NCBI GenBank assembly: GCA_036844765.1
Contig: DAIUFE010000003.1
Location: 1 to 64,000 of the forward strand
Direction of reading: 5' to 3'
Origin: Thermocaproicibacter sp036844765
GTDB lineage: Bacteria; Bacillota; Clostridia; Oscillospirales; Acutalibacteraceae
Length of the DNA stretch: 64,000 bases
Part shown: positions 1 to 8,798 of the stretch, piece by piece
Position numbering within the stretch: the first letter of the stretch is position 1
How the letters are laid out: each line of letters begins with the position of its first letter
Position numbers and translations under genes: made by a program
Notes under the pieces: model-generated
Databases searched by the model: none
What the model was told of the DNA's origin: nothing
Seen by the model: only the letters and a program-made list of their open reading frames with translations

Positions 1-1
1 G

Positions 2-64
2 GGGTTCTATGTGAACGGCGAAAAATCTCCGCGCACGATCGGAACGATCGCAAAACTTGGATGA
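2..64 (+). CDS. C-terminal end of a secreted protein (5' part outside window)
   Basis: Frame 2 reads 20 residues to a TGA at 62-64, beginning GFYVNGEKSPRTIGTIAK. This closely matches the last residues of the 1864-residue lyase encoded at 32900-38494, which ends GFYVNGEKVPRTISTIIN. The protein cut off by the window edge therefore probably ends in the same repeated C-terminal module and is likely another exported, surface-acting protein. A strong terminator follows at 135-175. The catalytic part lies outside the window, so its activity cannot be stated. Confidence 0.7.
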   Translation, partial: GFYVNGEKSPRTIGTIAKLG

Positions 65-134
65 AATCATGAAAAGACGGACCTGACTTGCCGGAATGAT
101 TCGGAAAGTCCGGCGGACATGACAAAATGAAGTC

Positions 135-175
135 CCGGGGACCCACGCCAGAGGTGGATCCCCGGAATTTTTTTT
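135..175 (+). terminator. Rho-independent terminator
   Basis: Twelve-base arms at 135-146 and 154-165 pair with a single mismatch around a 7-base loop. They are followed by an eight-T run at 168-175. It ends transcription of the truncated gene at 2-64 and insulates the two-component operon downstream. Confidence 0.9.
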
Positions 176-271
176 CAGGGCGGCATGCCTGCCGTGCAAA
201 CCAGTTCCGAGAGCACAACGGACTCGTTTTTAACAAAAAGTACCTGAAATTAATTATGATATGGAAAATAA

Positions 272-299
272 TAGATTCCAATATAATTTATGATATAAT
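272..299 (+). promoter_or_regulatory. Probable sigma-A promoter of the two-component operon
   Basis: TATAAT at 294-299 is preceded by TG at 291-292, giving an extended -10 in a markedly AT-rich stretch (about 220-320). The -35 is poor, TAGATT near 272-277 with 16-base spacing. It lies about 90 bases before the response-regulator start codon. The same AT-rich tract could bind the AraC-type regulator encoded next, but no operator was identified. Confidence 0.55.
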
Positions 300-390
300 A
301 CAACCGGATAATATGTAGTATTTCTACAAATGGATTCCGATGCAGTGCGGATGCCGCGGCTGCTTTTTCTCAGACGAGGGAGGAAGACAC

Positions 391-1203
391 ATGCTGAATG
401 TCCTTCTGGTAGACGACGACCGGATCGTTCTGGACGGTCTGAAGAAGTTTGTGGACTGGAACGCCATCGGCTTTCAGGTGGCCGGGACTTCGCTGTCCGC
501 GGCGGAGGCGGTCCGGTTCATCGAGGCCAACCTGGTTGACGTGCTGCTGACCGATATCGTGATGACGGGGGCGGATGGCTTCGAGCTGATCCACGACGCC
601 CGGCTGATCAACCCCTATATCAAGGCGGTCGTGCTCAGCAGCTACAGCACCTTCCAGTATGCGAAACAGGCGATCCGTCTCGGGACCTTCGACTACCTGA
701 GCAAGCCCGTGAACCTGGGCGAGCTCAGGGAGATTTTTGTGCGGCTGAAATCGACGCTCGACCGCGAAAACGCGGAGCGCGCGCAGATGATCGAGCTGCA
801 GAAGAAATATGCGAACGAGAAGACGGGTGCGGACCGCGCCGGCGAAAGGGAAGGTGTGGGCCCCGTGGTCGGAAAGGTCCTCCGCTACATCGACGCCCAC
901 TACGCGGAGGAAGTCTCGCTGCAGAGGCTGGCGGAGATCGCTTATGTCCACCCCGTTTATCTGAGCCGGCTGTTCAAGGAAAAAATGGGGATGAATTTCA
1001 TCGATTATCTGACCAAGGTGCGGGTGGAAAACGCCGAGAGGCTGCTGGGCAATCTGGCCCTCCGCATTTATGACGTCAGCGGACTGGTCGGCTACGACAG
1101 CCCCAAGCATTTCAGCAAGGTTTTCCGCGAGATCACGGGGCTGACGCCGAAGGAATACCGGGAGAAGCTCCCCGCGCTGAGCGAAGCGGGGCAGGTCTCA
1201 TGA
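391..1203 (+). CDS. Response regulator, YesN-like (REC + AraC HTH)
   Basis: Cytoplasmic transcription regulator of 270 residues. The N-terminal receiver domain shows the acidic pair in LLVDDD, the phospho-acceptor Asp in LLTDIVMTG and the Lys in YLSKPVN. The C-terminal half is a double AraC/XylS helix-turn-helix with the family signature GYDSPKHFSKVFREITGLTP. ATG 391 is chosen because GAGGGAGGAAG lies just upstream; the in-frame ATG at 340 has no such site. Its stop overlaps the kinase start (ATGA at 1200), so the two are translationally coupled. YesN-type regulators normally control neighbouring carbohydrate uptake genes, here most likely the importer from 3266. The inducer is unknown. Confidence 0.9.
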   Translation: MLNVLLVDDDRIVLDGLKKFVDWNAIGFQVAGTSLSAAEAVRFIEANLVDVLLTDIVMTGADGFELIHDARLINPYIKAVVLSSYSTFQYAKQAIRLGTFDYLSKPVNLGELREIFVRLKSTLDRENAERAQMIELQKKYANEKTGADRAGEREGVGPVVGKVLRYIDAHYAEEVSLQRLAEIAYVHPVYLSRLFKEKMGMNFIDYLTKVRVENAERLLGNLALRIYDVSGLVGYDSPKHFSKVFREITGLTPKEYREKLPALSEAGQVS

Positions 1204-3161
1204 ACGCGGGCCGCCTCCGGGGCGCCGCGCCGTCCCTTTCCGCCCATATCATCCATTTCCTCCGGCGTTTCAGCATCTACCGGCGGCTGTTTTTCCTGTC
1301 CCTGATCCTCCTGATTGTCACCAATTCCCTGGTGGGCTTCTTTACCTTTTCGATCAGCGCGCGGGAAATCGACCGGAACATTTCCGGCAGCACGCGGCAG
1401 GTGCTGAACGGTCTGGTCGCCACCATCGACGTGAAGCTGGGGCGTTACGAGGCGCTCTCCGCCCAGGTCGGCGCCAGCGGGCAGGTGCGGGAGCTGCTCG
1501 TCGACATGCAGAGCCTGCGGCAGGGGAATTTCACGTCCCAAAAATCACAGGCGGAATATGCCCGGTGCAAGAGACAGCTTGAGAATCTGCTGTACCAGTT
1601 CGCGCTTTCCAGCGACGTGAGCAATCTGGAGATCCTGGACGACTGCGACGAGTTCACGGAGATCGACTACGACGGGAACGCGAAGGGAGCGAGCCTCAGC
1701 GACCCGGAGCAATACCGGCGGTCCGACGAATACCGCCGCGCGGTGGAAGCCAACGGTTCCCGCGTCTGGCGCGATTCCTCCAGGGACATCGGCGTGTTCC
1801 AGTATGAGAAATCGAAGGGGTTTTATATCAGCGGGTATCTCACGCTGCTCCAGTCCATCCCCGCCTTCGGCCCGCAGAGCTCGCTGGGCGTCGTGATCAT
1901 CACCGTGCCGCTTTCGGCCTTTGAGAAAACGGTGGACCTGCGCGACATGTACGACAAGGACGAGGTGGTCTTCCTGGCCGGGAAAAAGGGCACGGCGGCG
2001 ATCCTGAATTCCACCTATCTGATCGACCGCATGCCGGACGCCGGGACGGTCGGCGAGCTCGCCGCGGAGGGGGGAGGGACGTCGGTGCGGAAGGTCGCCG
2101 GCGCCAGCGTCCTGTTCGTGGCCGCGCCGGTGAGCAAGCTGGACATGACCGTGGTCTATATGGTCGGGCAGGATCAGCTCTATAAAAGTATTTTCCAGAT
2201 ACGCAACATCACGATCGCCGTGGCCGTGGCCTGCATTTTGTTCTCGCTTCTGGTTTCGTATTTCGTGACCTCCAGCATTTCCGTGCCGCTCAAAAATCTG
2301 GAGCGGACCATGGGGCAGATCGGCCCGAACGGCCTTCAGGCGGAATACCGCGACGACAGGGGGGACGAGATCGGCGTGCTGGGGGAGCAGTTCAACGGGA
2401 TGCTCGCCCGGATCCGTGATCTGCTGAAGACGCTGGTCGAGGAGGAGACGATCCGCAAAAACGAGCAGATCAAGCGCAAGGACGCGGAGCTGGACGCGCT
2501 GCAGATGCAGATCAACCCGCATTTCATGTATAACACGCTGGACCTGATCCGGTGGAACGCCATGTTCGAGGAAAACGGCGAGGGCAAGGTCAGCAAAATG
2601 CTGGAGGAATTTTCTAAATTCCTGCGGTTCAACACGGTCCGCGCCGACAAGCTGGTCACGGTGGACGAGGAACTTCGGCACGTGCAGTCCTATGTGGCCG
2701 TGCTGCGGTTCAAGGACGGCTTCCATGCCGAGATCACGTCCGAGATGGAGGACGAAGGCATCCTTTCCTGCAGGATCCCGAAGCTGACGTTCCAGCCGAT
2801 CGTGGAGAACGCCGTCAAGCACGGCATCCGTTCCAGGGGGCAGGATATCCGGATCTCCGTCGCTGCGCGCCGGGAGGGCGCGGACCTCGTGATCCGGATC
2901 CGCGACAACGGCGCCGGCATCCCGGAACAGCAGCTCCGCCAAATCAACGACCGCCTGCGCCGGAACGACATGTCGGGCAGCAGCATCGGCCTGAAAAACG
3001 TCAACGAGCGGATCCGGCTGCATTTCGGCGAGGGCTACGGCCTCCAGCTGGAAAGCGAAGAGGGCCGCTATACTTCCGTCGTGATCCGCGTGCCCGCGGC
3101 GGGAGAACCGCCGGCTCCGGGAAGCGGAAACGACCCGCCCCGGGGCGGTGAAATCCGTTAA
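1200..3161 (+). CDS. Sensor histidine kinase, YesM-like
   Basis: Membrane kinase of 653 residues, partner of the upstream response regulator. It has one transmembrane segment near residues 30-52, an extracytoplasmic sensor region of about 290 residues, a second membrane segment near 338-360, a HAMP linker, then a His-kinase domain of the 5TM/LytS-YesM class. The phospho-acceptor is His441 in MQINPHFMYNTLD, and the ATPase has the N-box PIVENAVKHG and a glycine-rich RDNGAGIP. The first ATG overlaps the previous stop; the N-terminal 20-30 residues may be dispensable since no separate Shine-Dalgarno is visible. The ligand is probably a sugar or a solute-binding-protein complex, by family analogy. 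Confidence 0.9.
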   Translation: MNAGRLRGAAPSLSAHIIHFLRRFSIYRRLFFLSLILLIVTNSLVGFFTFSISAREIDRNISGSTRQVLNGLVATIDVKLGRYEALSAQVGASGQVRELLVDMQSLRQGNFTSQKSQAEYARCKRQLENLLYQFALSSDVSNLEILDDCDEFTEIDYDGNAKGASLSDPEQYRRSDEYRRAVEANGSRVWRDSSRDIGVFQYEKSKGFYISGYLTLLQSIPAFGPQSSLGVVIITVPLSAFEKTVDLRDMYDKDEVVFLAGKKGTAAILNSTYLIDRMPDAGTVGELAAEGGGTSVRKVAGASVLFVAAPVSKLDMTVVYMVGQDQLYKSIFQIRNITIAVAVACILFSLLVSYFVTSSISVPLKNLERTMGQIGPNGLQAEYRDDRGDEIGVLGEQFNGMLARIRDLLKTLVEEETIRKNEQIKRKDAELDALQMQINPHFMYNTLDLIRWNAMFEENGEGKVSKMLEEFSKFLRFNTVRADKLVTVDEELRHVQSYVAVLRFKDGFHAEITSEMEDEGILSCRIPKLTFQPIVENAVKHGIRSRGQDIRISVAARREGADLVIRIRDNGAGIPEQQLRQINDRLRRNDMSGSSIGLKNVNERIRLHFGEGYGLQLESEEGRYTSVVIRVPAAGEPPAPGSGNDPPRGGEIR

Positions 3162-3177
3162 TTTTGTGACCTTTTTC

Positions 3178-3220
3178 TTTAGTTAGGTACATTCAACTAA
3201 AAACTATTTAGAGTTAAAAT
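3178..3220 (+). promoter_or_regulatory. Promoter with overlapping inverted repeat before the sugar ABC operon
   Basis: TTCAAC (3192-3197) and TAAAAT (3215-3220) are separated by exactly 17 bases in an AT-rich 100-base gap. An inverted repeat TTTAGTT (3178-3184) / AACTAAA (3195-3201) overlaps the -35, a plausible operator for the YesN-like regulator. The operator role is inference. Confidence 0.5.
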
Positions 3221-3265
3221 AAATATGTACTAAAAATAACAAATCAATTAGGGAGGAAATTGCTT

Positions 3266-4621
3266 ATGAAAAAGATCGTCAGCATCGCTCTCGCGGCGCT
3301 TCTGACGGCGTCGATGTTCGGCTGCTCCAACGGCGGCGGAGCGGCATCGTCCGAGGCGCCGGCAGAATCCACGGCGCCCAGCAGCGAGGCGGCGTCGTCC
3401 GAGGCCGCGAAGCCGGCCACCATCTCGATCTGGCAGACGCCGAAGGACGTGTCGCAGGCGATCCTCGACCTGCAGGATGGCTTCAAGAAAGCGTATCCGG
3501 AGATCACGCTGAACATCATCCAGACGCCGGAGAACGCGGATATCCTTTCCGCCATGGCGGCGGGGAACGCGCCCTCCGTCCTGACGAACGGCTACCCGTC
3601 CTTCCAGACCTGCATCTACCAGGGCGTCTATCTGCCGCTGGACGACTATATCGCCCAGACGCCCGATTTCAAGAACTATGAGGAGACGCAGGTGGAGACC
3701 TTCGCGCTGAACGGCAAGCATTACGGGATCCCGGGCGGCAAATACGCGCTGGCCCTGCAGTACAACAAGAAGCTGTTCGCGGCGGCCGGCATCGCAGAGC
3801 CGCCCAAGACCTGGGACGAGTTCTTCGAGGACTGCCAGAAGCTGACGGTCCCCGAAAAGCAGCAGTACGGCTTTGCGCTGGACGGCGTGCAGTGGGCCGG
3901 CTGGCATTTTGAGATCTGGGTCTGGGGCGCCGGCGGCGACGTGACCAAGAAAAACGACGACGGCACGCTGGAACTGACCTTCACGGATCCGGCGGCGATC
4001 CAGGCGGCCGAGTTCTACCGGAAGCTCGAAAAGGCGAACGTGATCCAGTCGGACCGCACCATGCAGATCGACGGGCTGGAGCGCGATTTCGGCCAGGGCA
4101 AAGCGGCGATGATCGTCGGCAGCCTGGGCGACGCGTCGGGCGTTTCGAAGAACGGCGGCAAGCCGGAGGACATCGGCTTCTTCAACTTCCCCGCCGGCCC
4201 GAGCGGAAAGGGTTATAACATCGACGGCGGCGACGGCACGGGCATTGTCTTCACCAAGGACAAGGACGTCGCGGACGCCGCGTGGAAATACATCACGTTC
4301 ATGAATTCCAAAGACGCGGTGACCAGCGTCTATAAATTCAAGGCCACGCAGGGACCGTGGGTCCCGATCATCTGCCCCCGCACCGATATCGACATGACCC
4401 AGTTCGGCGAGGTGGACCCCGAGGTGCAGAAGATCGTGGACGAAGGCGGCAAGCTCGCGAAGCATGAGTTTTACGGCAAAGGCGCGGTCGGGCAGTACCT
4501 TGACGACGCGGTCGCGAAGATTTTCGGCGACACGAACGCCGATATCGAAAAGACCCTGAAGGAAGCGGAGGAAAAGGCGCAGCCGGCCGTGGAGGAATTC
4601 AACAAGCAGTTCAAAAAGTAA
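3266..4621 (+). CDS. Sugar ABC transporter substrate-binding lipoprotein
   Basis: Family-1 extracellular solute-binding protein of 451 residues, anchored outside the membrane by a lipid on Cys20 (signal MKKIVSIALAALL, lipobox SMFGC). A Ser/Ala/Glu-rich linker to about residue 48 precedes the bilobal binding domain, which begins TISIWQTPKDVSQA. ATG 3266 is 9 bases after GGGAGG; the in-frame TTG 6 bases earlier is too close to that site. It delivers an oligosaccharide to the two permeases downstream. The substrate cannot be read from sequence, but the adjacent GH39-like, GH38 and glucuronate isomerase genes suggest a mannose/uronate-containing glycan. Confidence 0.9.
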   Translation: MKKIVSIALAALLTASMFGCSNGGGAASSEAPAESTAPSSEAASSEAAKPATISIWQTPKDVSQAILDLQDGFKKAYPEITLNIIQTPENADILSAMAAGNAPSVLTNGYPSFQTCIYQGVYLPLDDYIAQTPDFKNYEETQVETFALNGKHYGIPGGKYALALQYNKKLFAAAGIAEPPKTWDEFFEDCQKLTVPEKQQYGFALDGVQWAGWHFEIWVWGAGGDVTKKNDDGTLELTFTDPAAIQAAEFYRKLEKANVIQSDRTMQIDGLERDFGQGKAAMIVGSLGDASGVSKNGGKPEDIGFFNFPAGPSGKGYNIDGGDGTGIVFTKDKDVADAAWKYITFMNSKDAVTSVYKFKATQGPWVPIICPRTDIDMTQFGEVDPEVQKIVDEGGKLAKHEFYGKGAVGQYLDDAVAKIFGDTNADIEKTLKEAEEKAQPAVEEFNKQFKK

Positions 4622-4784
4622 AGAAAGCCGTGCATGTTTATGCGCGGCGGGCGGCGAGGCCGCTTCTTCACGTAAATACATCCGATCCTTGAAATAGAGT
4701 GGCAGTCAGGCATGGACCCGAGGGGCATGCTTCCTGCGGCGGATCATCCAGGTTCCGAAAATCGCCGGGTGGCGGCGGATTCCC

Positions 4785-4813
4785 CTGCGGGCGGCCGTTC
4801 AGGCCGCCCGCAG
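4785..4813 (+). promoter_or_regulatory. Intercistronic hairpin between binding protein and permeases
   Basis: A perfect 12-bp stem (4785-4796 with 4802-4813) with a GTTCA loop lies in the 281-base gap 4622-4902. No T-run follows, so it is more likely an mRNA-stabilising or processing hairpin than a terminator. Such elements often raise binding-protein output over permease output in ABC operons. Nothing else in 4622-4902 was recognised as a gene. Confidence 0.6.
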
Positions 4814-4902
4814 TCGGGCTCGCCGCTTCCGCAGGCCGGAAGGGACGGGAGAGTTCCGTCGGGGAGGAATGTCCCTTATTCGATCATTGGGAGGTATCCG
4901 GA

Positions 4903-5793
4903 GTGGAAAAAACAAAAAAGCAGCAGGCCGCCTATCGGATCCACAGGGCGTTGATTCCCGTCCTGTTTTTGCTGCCGGGGGTCGCGTTCACGCTGATCCT
5001 GAAATACTACACGATCGTCAAGGCCGTCCAGCTTTCCTTCTTCAAATACAATATCCAGGACCCGCCGGGGCTGTTCGTCGGGATGAACAACTTCGTCAGC
5101 CTTTTTAAGGATTCCGATTACTGGCAGTCGTGGCGGAACACGATCGTCTTCCTGGCGCTGAATCTGCTCCTGACCTTCGTGATCCCGATCATCCAGGCCC
5201 TTTTTCTCGAGCAGATCGTCAAGCTCCGCAGCCTGGTCTCGACCATTTACATCCTGCCGGCCGTGATCCCCGGCACCATCAACATCGTGCTCTGGAAATG
5301 GATCTGGAACCCCTCCTACGGCGCGGCGAACTACCTGCTGAAGCTGTTCGGCGGCACGCCGCAGGCCTGGCTTTCCGACACCCACTGGGTGAAATTCTGC
5401 ATCGTCTTCCCGGGCATCCTCGGCGGCGGCATCGGCGTGCTGATGTACCTCGCGGCGATCTACGGCATCTCGGAGGACGTGAAGGAAGCGGCCGAGCTGG
5501 ACGGCTGCACGGGCTTCAAGCGGATGTTCTATATTACGCTGCCAAACATCCGGTTCCTGATTTTCATCAACCTCGTGATGGCCGTGATCGGCTCGATGCA
5601 GATGCTGGACAATATCTTCCAGTACACCAACGGCGGGCCGGCGATGGCCTCGGAATCCGTGGCCCTCTACATCTACCATTGCTATATGAAGAATTTCAAC
5701 TACGGCCTGGGGAGCGCCGCCTCGCTGACGCTGATGCTGGTCATCGCGCTGCTGACGTTCTTCCAGCTGCGCCTGAACGAGAAGCAGGATTGA
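4903..5793 (+). CDS. Sugar ABC transporter permease, MalF/UgpA-type
   Basis: Inner-membrane subunit of 296 residues with about six hydrophobic segments. The first is LIPVLFLLPGVAFTLIL, and the EAA loop EAAELDGCTGFKRMF contacts the ATPase. GTG 4903 is selected because GGGAGG ends 8 bases before it and the protein then has family length; an open frame extends 68 codons further upstream but lacks permease similarity. It pairs with the permease at 5809 and the lipoprotein at 3266. No ATPase gene is nearby, so a shared MsmX-type ATPase elsewhere is expected, as is usual for this family in Firmicutes. Confidence 0.88.
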   Translation: MEKTKKQQAAYRIHRALIPVLFLLPGVAFTLILKYYTIVKAVQLSFFKYNIQDPPGLFVGMNNFVSLFKDSDYWQSWRNTIVFLALNLLLTFVIPIIQALFLEQIVKLRSLVSTIYILPAVIPGTINIVLWKWIWNPSYGAANYLLKLFGGTPQAWLSDTHWVKFCIVFPGILGGGIGVLMYLAAIYGISEDVKEAAELDGCTGFKRMFYITLPNIRFLIFINLVMAVIGSMQMLDNIFQYTNGGPAMASESVALYIYHCYMKNFNYGLGSAASLTLMLVIALLTFFQLRLNEKQD

Positions 5794-5808
5794 GGAGGGA
5801 ACGGAGAA

Positions 5809-7140
5809 ATGGACAAATCGGAAAAAAGGGCGAAGGTCGTCGCGTACGTCGTCACCTTCATCTTTCTGATCATCTTGCTTTTTCCCCTGTTTTATATCAT
5901 CAGCCTTTCGGTCCAGGGGGAGAACGCGATCTATAATTATCCGCCGCAGATCGTTCCGCCCGCGGCGGAGAGCATCAGCATCGTGCTGGATTATTCCGGG
6001 CAGAAGGACCTGCCGGAGGGAAAGCTCAAGGACACCCTTCTGCGGGATTCCACGCTGGCGATGTATTCCACCATCTACGAGCTGAACAAGGACAATATCG
6101 AGGAGATCAAGGTGTACGGCGTCCGGGACGGGAAGACGATCTTCTATTCCCGCGCGCACGGCCTTGAACTGAAGTTTCAGATGCAGTATGATACCTATTA
6201 CGGGTGCCGGATCCTGCCGGACGTGCTGCTGTACGGCGACCGGTACCTGAAATCCTCGGGCAAGATCGGCTATTCCTTCAGCCCGGACGGCCTCGGCGAA
6301 AGCTACCAGGCGGACCGGCTGGGGAAGAACCGCTTCAACGCGGAGATCGGGAACTACCTGAGCAAGGAATTCAAGACGACGGGGACCTTTTTGGGCACCA
6401 CCCAGCACACCGACAATCTTCTGATGCTGGAAAATTTCAAATACTACTACCAGGTGCCCCAGATCGTCTATAAGGATTTCGAGTCGATCCGGAACTACAG
6501 CTTCTTCGCGTTCATGGGCAACACGCTGCTCACGCTGGTGTGGACGATCCTGTGCCAGGTCTTCATCCCCGCGATCACCGCGTATCCGCTCTCGAAGCTG
6601 CTCGGCAAGCGGACGGCCAACTATATCCTGCTTTTCTTCCTCGTGACCATGATGATCCCGTTCGTCGTGATCATGGTTCCCCAGCTTCTGCTGATGAAAT
6701 CGTTCCACATGTTCAACAACTACGCCGGTATGCTGTTCCCGGCCCTGGCGCCGGCCCCGTTCAACATCTACCTCTACAAGGGCTTCTTCGACCGCATCCC
6801 GGCCTCCTATTTCGACGCGGCCCGCATCGACGGCGCGAACGAGGCGTACACCTTCTCGAAGATCTGCATGCCGATGTCGAAGCCGATCGTGATCCTGATC
6901 ACCCTCCAGTCGTTCATCTGGGGCTGGAGCGACTTCTTCTGGTACTATCTGGTGGCGAACAAGCCGAACCTCTGGACGCTGAACGTCGCGATCTACACTT
7001 TCTCGCAGATGCCGGACCAGATCAAGCAGAACTTCCTGATGGGCATCTCGCTCGCCACGATCCTGCCGGTTTTGGTCCTGACGGCGGTGTTTTCCAAACA
7101 GATCAAGCAGAGCATCATCGGCGCCGGCATCAAGGGATAA
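5809..7140 (+). CDS. Sugar ABC transporter permease, MalG-type with large insertion
   Basis: Second permease, 443 residues. Its C-terminal half is ordinary MalG-like: ENFKYYYQ near 208, several membrane segments, and an EAA-type loop DAARIDGANEAYTFSK. Members of this family are usually about 280 residues. The excess is an insertion of about 150 residues (roughly 45-200) between the first membrane helix (about 12-32) and the second, predicted to lie outside the membrane. It has mixed polar beta-like sequence and no motif I recognise. The start ATG follows GAGGAGGGAACGGAGAA at a normal distance and is 15 bases after the first permease. The insertion may act as an extra docking or substrate-selecting domain; this is inference. 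Confidence 0.85.
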   Translation: MDKSEKRAKVVAYVVTFIFLIILLFPLFYIISLSVQGENAIYNYPPQIVPPAAESISIVLDYSGQKDLPEGKLKDTLLRDSTLAMYSTIYELNKDNIEEIKVYGVRDGKTIFYSRAHGLELKFQMQYDTYYGCRILPDVLLYGDRYLKSSGKIGYSFSPDGLGESYQADRLGKNRFNAEIGNYLSKEFKTTGTFLGTTQHTDNLLMLENFKYYYQVPQIVYKDFESIRNYSFFAFMGNTLLTLVWTILCQVFIPAITAYPLSKLLGKRTANYILLFFLVTMMIPFVVIMVPQLLLMKSFHMFNNYAGMLFPALAPAPFNIYLYKGFFDRIPASYFDAARIDGANEAYTFSKICMPMSKPIVILITLQSFIWGWSDFFWYYLVANKPNLWTLNVAIYTFSQMPDQIKQNFLMGISLATILPVLVLTAVFSKQIKQSIIGAGIKG

Positions 7141-7227
7141 AAAGGGCCCGGTCCGGGTCGGCGCCGACGGTCCGTAAAATATATCGGGTATATCGGGGCG
7201 GAAATTCCGGTGCGAAAGGGAAATGAC

Positions 7228-8772
7228 ATGAGGGAAATCCGGGTTGACCGGTCGGCCGTGAAGGGAAAAAATGAGCGTTTCTGCACCCTGTGCGCGGGCG
7301 TCGGCCGCGCGGGGCTTCTTCTGCGGCGGGATCTGCAGGAGCACGTCGCCATGGCGGCGCGGGAGTGCGGGTTCCGATACCTCCGTTTCCACGGCCTGCT
7401 GCAGGAGGATCTGGCGATTTACCGCGAGGACGCCGACGGGAATCCCATCTACAGCTGGCAGTATGCGGACGAGGTCTGCGACTTCCTGATGGAGATCGGC
7501 GTCCGTCCGTTTCTGGTGTTCGATTTTATGCCGGAGAAGCTCGCGAGCGGCGAAACGACGGTCTTCTGGGAGCGGGCGAATGTGACCCCGCCGAAGGATT
7601 ATGCGAAGTGGGGCCGCCTGATCCGGGAGGTCGTTCTGCACTTCACGCGGCGGTACGGCCGGGAAGAAGTGAAGCAATGGCTGTTCGAGGTCTGGAACGA
7701 GCCGGATAACCCGCCGTTTTTCACGGGAAGCCGCGACGAGTATTTCCGGCTGTATGAGGAAACCGCGCGGGCCGTCAAATCGGTCTGCGCCGATTACCGG
7801 GTCGGCGGACCGGCGCTCGCGACGCACAGCGACTGGATCGGGGCGCTGATCGAGTACTGCCGCGGGAGGAAGGTCCCGCTCGATTTTGTCACGGCGCACA
7901 GCTACTCGACGAAAGGAGCGCCGGAGCCGCCCGGAGCGGAAAGGGAGCGCCCCCCGAAACAGCCGCCGATTCCGGATTGGACGCCGGGGCCCTCCTGGCC
8001 TCTGGGGAAGGTCGCTTTCGACCCGGAAGGGATCGAGGGCGGCGTCCGGTCTGCGCTGCGGGAGGTAGCTCAATCCTCCATGCCGGGCCTCGGCGTTTAT
8101 TTTACGGAGTGGGGGCTGACCTGGGATTACTGGGACCCCCTGCGCGACAGTTACCAGGCGGCATCCTTTCTCCTCTCGCGCATCCGCAGGGTGAGCGGCG
8201 TCCGGTGCCTTTCCTACTGCGAGATTTCGGATGTGTTCGAGGAGGACGGCCCGCCCACCGGAAACTTCCACGGCGGATTCGGGCTCGTCAACCTCCAGGG
8301 GATCCGAAAGCCGGCCTATTTCGCCTACCGGTTCCTGAACGAGCTCGGAGATTGGGAGCTGAAATGCGACGACCCGGACGCTTTCGCCTGTCGCACGGGC
8401 AAAGACGTGCAGGTTCTGTTCTGGAACGGCGCCGTCCGGCAGGACCGGGAAGACAAGCTCTATTACTGCAAAGATACGCCGCCGCTGCCGGCCGGGAAGG
8501 TATCCGTGACGGTCGGCGGCTTGGTTCCGGGAGCTTACCGGCTCTCGGTTTACGGCGTGGGATACCGGCGGAACGACGCGTATACGCGCTATCTCGGCAT
8601 GGAAGAGCCCGCGGGCAGCCTCAGCCGCGAGCAGGTGAAGGAACTGAAAACCGAGGCCGGCGGCGCGCCGCTCCGGCAGAAAGACGTCGCGGTGGACGGC
8701 TCCGGCAGCTTCCAGATTGAAATTGAACTGCGTGAAAACGACATCTTTCTAATAAAGCTGGAGGCCGTCTGA
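7228..8772 (+). CDS. Glycoside hydrolase, GH39-like
   Basis: Cytoplasmic retaining glycosidase of about 514 residues with a (beta/alpha)8 barrel and a C-terminal beta domain. Clan GH-A catalytic pair: acid/base Glu158 in FEVWNEPD and nucleophile Glu294 in VYFTEWG. GH39 contains beta-xylosidases and alpha-L-iduronidases; the sequence does not decide between them. A neighbouring uronate isomerase makes a uronic acid substrate worth considering. No signal peptide is present, so it should act on imported oligosaccharide. ATG 7228 follows AAAGGG by 7 bases; the in-frame GTG 7210 is an alternative. It is likely cotranscribed with the permeases. Confidence 0.82.
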   Translation: MREIRVDRSAVKGKNERFCTLCAGVGRAGLLLRRDLQEHVAMAARECGFRYLRFHGLLQEDLAIYREDADGNPIYSWQYADEVCDFLMEIGVRPFLVFDFMPEKLASGETTVFWERANVTPPKDYAKWGRLIREVVLHFTRRYGREEVKQWLFEVWNEPDNPPFFTGSRDEYFRLYEETARAVKSVCADYRVGGPALATHSDWIGALIEYCRGRKVPLDFVTAHSYSTKGAPEPPGAERERPPKQPPIPDWTPGPSWPLGKVAFDPEGIEGGVRSALREVAQSSMPGLGVYFTEWGLTWDYWDPLRDSYQAASFLLSRIRRVSGVRCLSYCEISDVFEEDGPPTGNFHGGFGLVNLQGIRKPAYFAYRFLNELGDWELKCDDPDAFACRTGKDVQVLFWNGAVRQDREDKLYYCKDTPPLPAGKVSVTVGGLVPGAYRLSVYGVGYRRNDAYTRYLGMEEPAGSLSREQVKELKTEAGGAPLRQKDVAVDGSGSFQIEIELRENDIFLIKLEAV

Positions 8773-8798
8773 TCTTAATAAAGAAAGGCTGGAATCCC

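Noticed and set aside
4622..4902. A riboswitch between the binding protein and the permease
   Set aside because: Only a simple perfect hairpin is visible; no aptamer-like conserved arrangement was recognised.
4876..8271. A 1131-codon open frame on the minus strand
   Set aside because: It is antisense to the two permeases and the GH39-like gene, is rich in Arg/Asp/His/Val repeats typical of GC-rich shadow frames, and has no domain signature or start site.
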